Made by a program: the position numbers and the translations under genes | Shown: piece after piece, positions 8,846-15,987 of the stretch | Layout of the letters: every line of letters begins with the position of its first letter | Numbering within the stretch: position 1 is the stretch's first letter | From: Candidatus Omnitrophota bacterium | GTDB taxonomy: Bacteria > Omnitrophota > Gorgyraeia > Zapsychrales > Zapsychraceae | Direction: 5' to 3' | Length of the DNA: 32,621 bases | Assembly (NCBI GenBank): GCA_020053475.1 | Contig: JAGVNC010000055.1 | Location: forward strand, 1-32,621 | The notes under the pieces: generated by a model | Databases searched by the model: none | What the model was told of the DNA's origin: nothing | The model's input: the letters and a program-made list of their open reading frames with translations, nothing else

Positions 8846-9202
8846 TTATTTGTGATCATGATCGCTATGATGTTTCTGTTCTTCTCCATCCTGCATCATT
8901 TTTTCTTTTGCTACTTCGTCCTCCACGATTTTGCTGTACTTTTCAGGATTCTTCTTAAAATCCTTTATGCACATGGGACAGCAAAAGTTATAAATCTTTC
9001 CGTTATATTCATATTGAACAGCTTCGCCCATCTCGTTTTTTTCACCGGGAGAAGGGATTTTTTCACCGCTGACGGGGCAAATTTTATTACCAACCTCAAC
9101 CGCTTTTGTTTCTGAAGCATCGGGATGCTCCATCTGAGCAAAAACATAACCTCCGCCCAACAGCATTAGTAAAATACCTGTAATCATTAACGTCGATTTC
9201 AT
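8846..9202 (-). CDS. secreted YHS-domain metal-binding protein
   Basis: A 118-residue periplasmic protein with a signal peptide (about 1-22). Its YHS/TRASH-type core has ICPVSGE at 41-47 and FCCPMC at 73-78, giving four cysteines for a metal site, followed by DFKKNPEKY, the usual end of YHS domains. The tail is His-rich (HHSDHDHK). It has a good AAAGGAGG ribosome binding site. As first gene of the Cus operon it is a likely copper/silver chaperone or buffer feeding CusB; that role is inferred from the motifs and position. Confidence 0.85.
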   Translation of the reverse strand: MKSTLMITGILLMLLGGGYVFAQMEHPDASETKAVEVGNKICPVSGEKIPSPGEKNEMGEAVQYEYNGKIYNFCCPMCIKDFKKNPEKYSKIVEDEVAKEKMMQDGEEQKHHSDHDHK

Positions 9203-9397
9203 TTTACAGCCTCCTTTTCCTATTTTTGTATTAGGTTCATTTTTAATGGCTTTCAGTTAACTTTTATTTTAATTCAAATTATGATTTTAAGAGAACGGTA
9301 AAAAGGATATTTTTTATTTTCATGTTAAATCCCTTGATTATTTTAACACAGAATAATCCTTCATTGAGATGAAGGAGGCAATGTTTAACCCAAGGAA
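9203..9397. other. AT-rich intergenic region before the Cus operon
   Basis: This 195-bp stretch must hold the promoter of the YHS-led operon, but no -35/-10 pair stands out. An imperfect hairpin (CCTTCA...TGAAGG, near 9359-9377) follows the 130-residue gene on the minus strand but has no T-run. No gene seen. Confidence 0.4.
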
Positions 9398-9790
9398 TTA
9401 AATGCGGAAATTACGGAAGTGAATATAAAGAGGAGTGTCGGAATCTGACCCGGGAGGGCCATCGACGAATGCTAAGTTCAATTTAGTTTTAATGACAGAA
9501 AATTGTTGAGAAGAGAAGTCTAAAGATACAAGTTCAGTAAATATCGGAGTGATGTTTATTGAGATTTTGCTTGGATAATCGGCTTGTAATTTGGGATTAC
9601 AGCAATTTTTTGGGGCCGAATTGTCTGTTTTCCCTTTATGCGCATGGCAAGAAGGCATTACATTGCTAGCGACAATGGAATTGGTTTTGGCTAACGTTGT
9701 CCCTGAGAAAGCGGCGCAACACAGGATCGTTGCTAAAGACACCGCAAAAATTAAGGGGAAAATTATAATTTTTAAAGAGTATTTTTTCAT
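9398..9790 (-). CDS. secreted Cys/His protein, possible metal binder
   Basis: A 130-residue protein with an N-terminal signal or anchor (about 5-34). The mature part has C48, H49, H51 and the pair C63-C64, then a linker and the C-terminal PPGSDSDTPLYIHFRNFRI. Small proteins with a signal, a CH...CC cluster and a PLY...-type end are often found next to copper-efflux genes. No named family can be given with certainty. It has its own promoter (9819-9847) and lies 195 bp ahead of the YHS/Cus operon, so it may be a metal-induced accessory or sensor component. Confidence 0.6.
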   Translation of the reverse strand: MKKYSLKIIIFPLIFAVSLATILCCAAFSGTTLAKTNSIVASNVMPSCHAHKGKTDNSAPKNCCNPKLQADYPSKISINITPIFTELVSLDFSSQQFSVIKTKLNLAFVDGPPGSDSDTPLYIHFRNFRI

Positions 9791-9818
9791 ACGATATCCA
9801 TTTTAACTCTATATTCAA

Positions 9819-9847
9819 TATTTACCACACTTTTCTTCAGAAATCAA
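9819..9847 (-). promoter_or_regulatory. sigma70-like promoter of the 130-residue gene
   Basis: TTGATT (-35), a 17-bp spacer and TAAATA (-10) lie about 30 bp before the ATG at 9790. Confidence 0.5.
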
Positions 9848-9867
9848 ATTAAGATGCGTCTGACGAA

Positions 9868-9886
9868 AAGCTGATGCAATCAGCTT
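9868..9886 (-). terminator. hairpin at the end of the pirin remnant
   Basis: An 8-bp perfect stem, AAGCTGAT and ATCAGCTT around a 3-base loop, ends in a short T-run on the minus strand. It overlaps the last codons of the pirin remnant and probably was its terminator. It now ends the transcript from the PAP2 gene. Confidence 0.55.
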
Positions 9887-9978
9887 AAATCAAACAATAG
9901 GAATTCTGTATCTTCAACAGCACGGAAGCGAAGCCGCCCTTCTGTCTTGATCGCAGCACCGTCTCCTTCCTTATCGTC
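9880..9978 (-). pseudogene. pirin C-terminal remnant
   Basis: One minus-strand frame between the PAP2 gene and the 130-residue gene reads as the last 32 residues of a pirin-family (YhhW-type) protein: GDGAAI at the start, then RFRAVEDTEF and the terminal LLFDLS. No start codon or upstream body exists; the frame is stopped a few codons upstream, where it meets the 3' end of the PAP2 gene. The rest of the gene has been deleted. The match to pirin is by recognition of the conserved C-terminal pattern, not by a search. Confidence 0.65.
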
Positions 9979-11347
9979 ATGATTTTAAGGACACTTTTGG
10001 TGGGTTAATCCCCCGTGTGTAACAATAAACAATCGCCGATAGGAATATTAATCCCATCAAATACCCTCCGACAATGTCGGTTGTGAAATGGGCCCCCAGG
10101 TAAACACGCGACGTGCCGATTGAAAGAATGAGTAACAACGATCCGTAGATAATGAAAAGCCGTAAGGCGCGCGGAAAGTTTTTTACATAAAACATGGAAA
10201 TTAATAAAAAGCCAAAAAAGACAACATAGTGAACGACATGCCCGCTGGGAAAACTTGGGAATGTTGAGATGCTCAGGATATCAACAAGATCATTTGTAGG
10301 CCGGGGACGATCAATGATGATTTTGAAAAGATTTGTTAGGAGATCAGCGATAAAAACGAGGAGCACATAAAAGGCTTCACGTTTATTTTTTGATAAGAGA
10401 AATAGCAAAAACAATAAACCAACCGATATCGTTGAGATAGAAGAGTTCCCCGGTAAACTGATCCACGTCATGAAAGACACCCAGAGAAACGAATGGGTTT
10501 CTTGTTGTAAGCTTTGAGAGATTTGGGTGTCAATGGTTGATGTGGGGAAAAGCTTAACCCAGAAGATTAATCCGATCAGACACACAATGGCGAAGAATAT
10601 GGCGATGGGGAAAAGGTTCTTGCCCCTATCCGAGCCTAAGATGTTTTCCAGAAGGGATATAAAATTGTCGGTTTTTTTAAGTTCTTCTAAAAACAGCCAG
10701 CCAAACATTGACACAAAGAGAATTAAAATCAATATTAACTCTAATGTCTCGCTGAGAAGTTCCTGATATCCGAACATTTTGGTGTCAATCCAAATCTCGA
10801 CGGCCACGATTGACACAATGATTAGCGCCAGGGATAAAAATTCTTTTTTGATCCAAGAAATTTTAATACGGAAGTATTTGGGCAGGTTAAGCCAGGAGCT
10901 TAATTTGGGAAAAGTCCGAGGGACCGTTTGGCAATAGTGGCTATATTCCTGCCCAAAATGATTTAATAAAAGCGCCTCCTCTTTTTTGATTTGAGGGATA
11001 TAAATCATCAAACAAATCGCCATGAAGATAAGAAAAAGGGTGAAGTGAAAAAGAAGTGTAACCACCCCCGCTCCGATGAGAAACGTTCCTAGATACATCG
11101 GATTTCTTGTCAGCGTGTATGGGCCATCTTTGACAAGGGTCTTTCCACTATCGGAGTGTTCAGATTTATAGCCCCGCGCGGATATTCGGAAAATAAAGCC
11201 TAACAAAACCAGCCCAAACCCGCAAATGTCTAAAAGATCTTCCCACCCTTCCGTGTGCCATTTTTGGAAGATGACCTGGGATAGGACGATGACTCCAATG
11301 ACCCCGAAGAAGATTAATTGGCCTTGTAAGCGGATGCGTTTTTTCAA
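9977..11347 (-). CDS. ICMT-like / PAP2 phosphatase membrane fusion
   Basis: A 456-residue fusion. Residues 1-145 form a membrane methyltransferase-like domain of the isoprenylcysteine carboxyl methyltransferase/PEMT group, with GPYTLTRNPMYLG (75-87) and a later EE (123-124) plus HFGQEY. Residues 165-445 form a PAP2 lipid phosphatase with all three motifs intact: KIIIDRPRP (342-350), PSGH (367-370) and SRVYLGAHFTTD (413-424). PAP2 proteins dephosphorylate lipid phosphates such as undecaprenyl pyrophosphate or phosphatidate at the outer face of the inner membrane. The start is TTG at 11347 with AGGAG seven bases upstream. It is last in the cstA-corA-msrAB run, 49 nt after the preceding gene. 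Confidence 0.85.
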   Translation of the reverse strand: MKKRIRLQGQLIFFGVIGVIVLSQVIFQKWHTEGWEDLLDICGFGLVLLGFIFRISARGYKSEHSDSGKTLVKDGPYTLTRNPMYLGTFLIGAGVVTLLFHFTLFLIFMAICLMIYIPQIKKEEALLLNHFGQEYSHYCQTVPRTFPKLSSWLNLPKYFRIKISWIKKEFLSLALIIVSIVAVEIWIDTKMFGYQELLSETLELILILILFVSMFGWLFLEELKKTDNFISLLENILGSDRGKNLFPIAIFFAIVCLIGLIFWVKLFPTSTIDTQISQSLQQETHSFLWVSFMTWISLPGNSSISTISVGLLFLLFLLSKNKREAFYVLLVFIADLLTNLFKIIIDRPRPTNDLVDILSISTFPSFPSGHVVHYVVFFGFLLISMFYVKNFPRALRLFIIYGSLLLILSIGTSRVYLGAHFTTDIVGGYLMGLIFLSAIVYCYTRGINPPKVSLKS

Positions 11348-11396
11348 GCCACTCTCCTGTTTTAATTGATGTTCCGACGATTGAAATCTCCGCTTA

Positions 11397-11825
11397 TTAT
11401 TCGAGCGAGTGTATTAATCGAGGGTCAGATAATAGTCCCGGGGATAAGCGGCCCATTAATTTGCGGCGGACCAAAAGGTTTAATCCCGTATCACCGGGTT
11501 GGGAGGGCTCTCCCCCCAATTGGATGTAGGCCATGTTGAGCGTTATCATCCCGTGCAGCCATTGTTTTTTGGGTAATTCCACAACATCATGCTCGCGAGC
11601 CATGTCGGCATAGGTTGCGGCAACAGCTTCCATGATCTGAAGATTGCCTTCCGGGAAGGACGATTGTTCCAATTTTTCAAGGATCGTATTCAAGGGGCCG
11701 GGGGTGACTTCGGATAAAACTTGATGAGCGGCTTTCGCTCGCTCAATTTGTCGGGGTGTTAATGCCGCGAAGGCATCGTTGGCAAAAGCAAGCAGAAAAA
11801 GAATCACGGTCAGTTTTTTAATCAT
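11397..11825 (-). CDS. secreted hypothetical protein
   Basis: A 142-residue protein with a signal peptide (about 1-20, cleaved after AFA) and a mature, mainly helical part without cysteines or recognised motifs. Its ATG overlaps the stop of the preceding PCP_red gene as ATGA, so translation is coupled. Family not recognised. The steady pairing with a periplasmic methionine sulfoxide reductase suggests a periplasmic accessory role, which is only inference. Confidence 0.65.
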   Translation of the reverse strand: MIKKLTVILFLLAFANDAFAALTPRQIERAKAAHQVLSEVTPGPLNTILEKLEQSSFPEGNLQIMEAVAATYADMAREHDVVELPKKQWLHGMITLNMAYIQLGGEPSQPGDTGLNLLVRRKLMGRLSPGLLSDPRLIHSLE

Positions 11826-12088
11826 TTCTCGTATCCATATTTCGTATAATCAATGCCAACAACTTGCATGTCTGTTTTCAGGGGCCCATGAAAGCCAAAG
11901 GGTGTTTCCTTAAATAAGGCGTCAACCAGGTCTTTCTCGGTCATTTCCATCCGGTTTTCTTGCTGAGCAAAGCCCTGAGCCCTCTTCGACACTTTTTCTG
12001 CGGCTACATCGCGTAAAAAAACGGGGATTTTTTCGATGAGTTGATTAAATTTGGTTTCCGCGTCTTTATTCCAGTTGATGTCCATCAT
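11822..12088 (-). CDS. small PCP_red-domain protein
   Basis: An 88-residue protein from ATG 12088 (or the adjacent ATG 12085), 7 nt after msrAB stops. Longer in-frame starts run back through the msrAB gene and were discarded. The sequence W-N-K-D-A-E...IEKIPVFLRDVAAEKVSKRA matches the small PCP_red helical domain found at the C-terminus of light-independent protochlorophyllide reductase subunit B and as a stand-alone protein in non-photosynthetic bacteria. A short tail (GFHGPLKTDMQVVGIDYTKYGYEK region) follows. Function unknown outside photosynthesis; no chlorophyll gene is present here. Confidence 0.7.
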   Translation of the reverse strand: MMDINWNKDAETKFNQLIEKIPVFLRDVAAEKVSKRAQGFAQQENRMEMTEKDLVDALFKETPFGFHGPLKTDMQVVGIDYTKYGYEK

Positions 12089-12095
12089 GAAAGAA

Positions 12096-13196
12096 TTATT
12101 CAAACAGCTTTTTATATTGCCCGTATCCATTTTTTTCCAGATTTTTTTTGGGGATGAATCGCAGGGACGCCGAATTGATGCAATAGCGCATTCCTGTAGG
12201 CTGCGGGCCATCGTCAAACACATGGCCTAGATGAGAATCTCCCTGGGTGCTGCGGACTTCAGTCCGCGACATCAAGAGTGATTGGTCCGTTTTTTCGGCA
12301 ACATTCTTTGGCTCTAGGGGCTTCGTAAAACTTGGCCAGCCGGTTCCAGAATCGTATTTGTCTTTCGAGCTAAAAAGCGGTTCTCCAGAGACAACATCCA
12401 CATAAATTCCGTCTTTTTTATTATCCCAATATTCGTTGTTAAAGGGAGTTTCCGTCCCCTCCTTTTGTGTCACATTATATTGAAGGGCATTTAATATTTT
12501 TTTCAGCTCTTCCGGTGGAGGCTTAACGTAATCTTTGGTTTGACCGGCGGGTCTTTTCCGGGGTAACGGACAGATTTGGGGAGATTTTGCCCATTTTTGT
12601 TTCACAAAGCTTTCTCGCCCGGAGCCAATGCGGTACGCGTTATAATGGGCCGGCTGTTTTTTGGAATAGTCTTGATGATATTCTTCGGCCGGATAAAACT
12701 TTTTCGCTTTTAAAATTTGTGTCACGATGGGCTTGTTAAACATGCCGCTGGCTTCAAATTTTTTTTTGGACTGCTCGGCAATGCGTTTTTGCTCGTCATT
12801 GAGATAAAAAATGGCCGTCTTATATTGGGACCCGCGATCGGCAAATTGTCCACCGGTATCAGTGGGATCAATATCCCTCCAGAAAACGTTTAGAACTTCT
12901 TCATAAGAGATCTTGGAAGGGTCAAATGTTACCTCAACAGCTTCGTAATGTCCCGTCTCCCCGCTACTCACTTCATCGTATGTTGGATTTTTATCTTGGC
13001 CGCCGGTGTACCCTGAAACGGCATTGATCACCCCGGGGGCTCCTTTATAGACCGACTCGATGCACCAAAAGCAGCCGCCTGCGACAATTGCCTTTTCTTG
13101 CTTCATGACTGTTCCTTCCTTTTCATTGGCTTGGGCTAAAAAAGAAAAACTTAAGACGAGGGAAGCCATTATCGTTAATTGAATGAATTTTTTCAG
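12096..13196 (-). CDS. msrAB: secreted MsrA-MsrB methionine sulfoxide reductase fusion, CTG start
   Basis: The protein repairs both methionine S- and R-sulfoxides. The MsrA domain carries the catalytic GCFWC and SGYTGG motifs; the C-terminal MsrB domain carries [16 protein letters not shown] and the catalytic cysteine in RYCINSAS, but lacks the zinc-binding CxxC pairs. The first ATG in frame (13169) has no ribosome binding site. A CTG at 13196 lies six bases after GGAG and adds LKKFIQLTI, completing a typical signal peptide that ends in AQA. The Shine-Dalgarno overlaps the corA stop codon, so translation is probably coupled. A secreted enzyme fits a periplasmic redox-repair role. Length from CTG is 366 residues. 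Confidence 0.9.
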   Translation of the reverse strand: MKKFIQLTIMASLVLSFSFLAQANEKEGTVMKQEKAIVAGGCFWCIESVYKGAPGVINAVSGYTGGQDKNPTYDEVSSGETGHYEAVEVTFDPSKISYEEVLNVFWRDIDPTDTGGQFADRGSQYKTAIFYLNDEQKRIAEQSKKKFEASGMFNKPIVTQILKAKKFYPAEEYHQDYSKKQPAHYNAYRIGSGRESFVKQKWAKSPQICPLPRKRPAGQTKDYVKPPPEELKKILNALQYNVTQKEGTETPFNNEYWDNKKDGIYVDVVSGEPLFSSKDKYDSGTGWPSFTKPLEPKNVAEKTDQSLLMSRTEVRSTQGDSHLGHVFDDGPQPTGMRYCINSASLRFIPKKNLEKNGYGQYKKLFE

Positions 13197-13206
13197 GGGA
13201 TGCTCC

Positions 13207-14175
13207 TTAGGACTCTAATTTTTTATCTCGTTTATTCAGGAAGAAAATAACCCCTATCCCGAATTTATTGATAATGACTTGGGTCATCCATCCCAAAGCA
13301 AACATCGCGATTAAAAATAGCGAATAAGAAATACGCCAATCCACTCCATGGGTCATCATGCTGAATTCCGACATCCCCCCGATGCTGGCCAGGAGGTTCA
13401 ACGGTAAAAAGATGACATTAATCAATGTTAAGTTCTTAATCAGCACATTCATATTATTGCTGATCAGGTTCCCCCGGGCGTCCATCAGCCCCGATAAAAC
13501 TTGTGAATAAATCTCCGCCTGTTTGGAGCACTGATTGTTTTCAATCATGACATCATCAAGCAGTTCTATTTTATTTTTTAGTTGCTCTGTCCGTTCGCAA
13601 TAATTGCGAAGTTTCAATAACGCCGCGTGATTCCCGCTAATCGCATTCAGATAGTAAACCAAACTTTCGCTTAAGCTAAACATCTGGATCAAATATTCGT
13701 TTTCCATGGCTGTGTTGATTTTGCTTTGCACTTCACCTGAGATTTGCTTGATGACGCGTAAATGCCCCAAGTAGTGATGGATGGAATGATAAAGAAAGTT
13801 AAAAAGGACATCGAAGATCGATTCAACTTTATGAGGGTATCGTTTTTCAAACAATGAGAGGTCTTCGCCTAGAACAAAAATCAGCCTATCTTGTTTAATA
13901 AAAATGCCTGCCGAAGTCACGTTAAAAAAAGGACTCTGCTTGCCCATGACGTTGCGAGGTTGTTTCCAGATGAGCGTTATATAATCCGGGTCAAACATGA
14001 GGCGCGGGACTTCTTCCGGGTCAAGGGCTGAGGCGATGTCAGATTCATCAATTTGCAGCGTGTTGATCAGGAAATTTTTTTCTTGGGTGTCGGGGTTGAT
14101 ATACACCCAAATGTTATTATTGGAAGGGACATTGTCAACAATCGTTCCATTGAGAATGGAGAATTTTTTTAACAT
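13207..14175 (-). CDS. corA: CorA-family divalent cation channel, GMS variant
   Basis: A 322-residue protein with a long soluble N-terminal domain, a helical stalk and two C-terminal membrane segments. The first segment is followed by [15 protein letters not shown], where classical CorA Mg2+ channels have the selectivity motif GMN. Replacement of Asn by Ser puts it in a divergent CorA-like group, so magnesium may not be the substrate. Its ATG overlaps the end of cstA (the stop TAA is at 14169-14171) and has GAGGA inside cstA, so the two are coupled. It precedes msrAB by 10 nt. Confidence 0.85.
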   Translation of the reverse strand: MLKKFSILNGTIVDNVPSNNNIWVYINPDTQEKNFLINTLQIDESDIASALDPEEVPRLMFDPDYITLIWKQPRNVMGKQSPFFNVTSAGIFIKQDRLIFVLGEDLSLFEKRYPHKVESIFDVLFNFLYHSIHHYLGHLRVIKQISGEVQSKINTAMENEYLIQMFSLSESLVYYLNAISGNHAALLKLRNYCERTEQLKNKIELLDDVMIENNQCSKQAEIYSQVLSGLMDARGNLISNNMNVLIKNLTLINVIFLPLNLLASIGGMSEFSMMTHGVDWRISYSLFLIAMFALGWMTQVIINKFGIGVIFFLNKRDKKLES

Positions 14176-15869
14176 GTGTTTCCTCGCTCATTGATTTTAT
14201 GGTCTTTTTGGATAAACAGCCGTGACCCTTCGACAAGAAGACATGCGGTTAACGCAAAAAGAACAAGGCATGTCACTCCCACGGGATCAAAGCTTATGAT
14301 CCTCTTGATGAAAATATTGATCAGCCAGGGTTTGATAATCAGAAATAACGAAATCGCCGCCACAAGCGTCATAAATATCGACGGGATTAAGGCCATTTTG
14401 TATCTCATCCCCCGCTTAAATAACCACAAGCTTAACCCGAACAAAACAAGGGCCGCTAACAGCTGGTTACTGGCCCCAAAGACGGTCCAGAAAATTTTCC
14501 AGCCGGGGATGACATGGCCATCCGCGTCTATAAATTTACGCGTTAAAAAGATAAATGGCAAGATTAATGTTGCAAATGTGGCCACGTACGGGCTCAGCTT
14601 GTTCTTCCATCCCGTCAATTCTTCGAAAATATAACGGCCTAAGCGAGTTGCCACATCCAATGTGTCGTAGACGAACGTGGCAAAGGCCAACAACGCAAAA
14701 TTGAAGGCAAATTCTTTGCTGATCCCCAAATGGCTTAAGAATGTCGCCACCCCATTAGCAAAAATTTGATTCGGGTCTTTAAGCAACGCCACCTCGTCTT
14801 TGGTTAAAATTAACAACGTGCTTAACGCGATGACGGCGACAAAGCTTTCTAATAACATTCCTCCGTATCCGACGACTTTGGCATCGGTCTCTTTGGATAG
14901 TTGTTTCGATGTGGTCCCCGAAGCAATCAGACAGTGGAATCCTGAGCAAGCCCCACAGGCAACCGTAATAAACAAAATCGGCAACAGCGGCAGGCCTTGA
15001 GAATTATGCCAGCCAATAAACGCCGGCGATTGGATCGTGAGATGATTGGTTAAGCTCCCGATCAGCAATCCTAAAAAACTCACGCCAACCGTAATCAGCA
15101 GGAAAAATCCTCCTAGATAGCCGCGGGGCTGTAATAACAGCCACATCGGCATCACCGCTGCAATAAAACAATAAACCAGTAAAGCGACGTTCCATGTCAT
15201 GCGCCCGTCAAGCCCAGGGACAAGAGGAAGCGTTAACGGCAAAAGTTGGCCGGCATAAATGCATGCGAATACAAGAGGCAAAGAAATCAATGTCGAAAGT
15301 GTTAGTGACAGATGAAAGCGGCGAAGAGCGATCCCCATGATCAAGGCGAGAAGTAAATACAGCATTGAGGATGACGCAATGGAAGCGCCATGCACCGGCT
15401 CGACAAACGTGCTGGCCGTTACATCCGTGAAGGCCGCGATGATGTACACCAATGAGAACCATAAGAAAAACAAAAAAATGATAAACGCCCGGTGGCTCAT
15501 CGTGGCACGGATTACCTCGGCGATGGAGCGTCCCTGCTGGCGAATCGAAGCGACGATGCTGAGCATGTCATGGACGCCGCCGATAAAAATACCGCCCAAG
15601 ATGATCCAGATAAATGTCGGTAGCCATCCGAACCACATCCCGGCCAAAATCGGCCCAACGATGGGGCCTGCCGCGGCAATTGCCGATAAGTGTTGGTTTA
15701 AAAGATAAAATTTATGGGTAGGGACAAAATCAACGTCATTTTTGAATTGATGGGCTGGCGTCGGGGTGTCGGCTCGCAGATGAAGCCAGCGGCTTAAGAG
15801 TCCGCCATAAACAATGTACCCCAATGAAAGAAGGCCGATCGCAATAAGAATTAATAATAAAAGGTTCAT
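14169..15869 (-). CDS. cstA: CstA-family carbon starvation / peptide or pyruvate transporter
   Basis: A 566-residue polytopic inner-membrane protein. Family motifs include the N-terminal FVPTHKFYLLNQHLSAIAAAGP stretch (about 48-70), the GGVHDM region and ACGACSGFHCLIASGTTSKQL in the middle. It is shorter than the about 700-residue E. coli CstA and BtsT and fits the shorter subgroup. CstA proteins take up peptides or pyruvate. It has its own promoter (15908-15936) after the feo operon and heads the cstA-corA-msrAB-PCP_red-hypothetical-PAP2 run. Confidence 0.92.
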   Translation of the reverse strand: MNLLLLILIAIGLLSLGYIVYGGLLSRWLHLRADTPTPAHQFKNDVDFVPTHKFYLLNQHLSAIAAAGPIVGPILAGMWFGWLPTFIWIILGGIFIGGVHDMLSIVASIRQQGRSIAEVIRATMSHRAFIIFLFFLWFSLVYIIAAFTDVTASTFVEPVHGASIASSSMLYLLLALIMGIALRRFHLSLTLSTLISLPLVFACIYAGQLLPLTLPLVPGLDGRMTWNVALLVYCFIAAVMPMWLLLQPRGYLGGFFLLITVGVSFLGLLIGSLTNHLTIQSPAFIGWHNSQGLPLLPILFITVACGACSGFHCLIASGTTSKQLSKETDAKVVGYGGMLLESFVAVIALSTLLILTKDEVALLKDPNQIFANGVATFLSHLGISKEFAFNFALLAFATFVYDTLDVATRLGRYIFEELTGWKNKLSPYVATFATLILPFIFLTRKFIDADGHVIPGWKIFWTVFGASNQLLAALVLFGLSLWLFKRGMRYKMALIPSIFMTLVAAISLFLIIKPWLINIFIKRIISFDPVGVTCLVLFALTACLLVEGSRLFIQKDHKINERGNTC

Positions 15870-15907
15870 TGCTCTCTTCTTATTTAAGAAAGATTATTAA
15901 TTGATAT

Positions 15908-15936
15908 AGTTTACCAGTTGTTTTCTTCTCTGACAA
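15908..15936 (-). promoter_or_regulatory. promoter of the cstA operon
   Basis: TTGTCA (-35), 17 bp and TAAACT (-10) lie about 40 bp before cstA, in the gap after feoB. Confidence 0.55.
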
Positions 15937-15987
15937 CTTTTGTTTGGAGAAAAGTGAATCCTAAGAGGAGGAAATTTCAACGAAGGG

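Noticed and set aside
12089-12223. Longer PCP_red start
   Set aside because: It runs back through msrAB out of frame; the ATG at 12088 begins the conserved domain.
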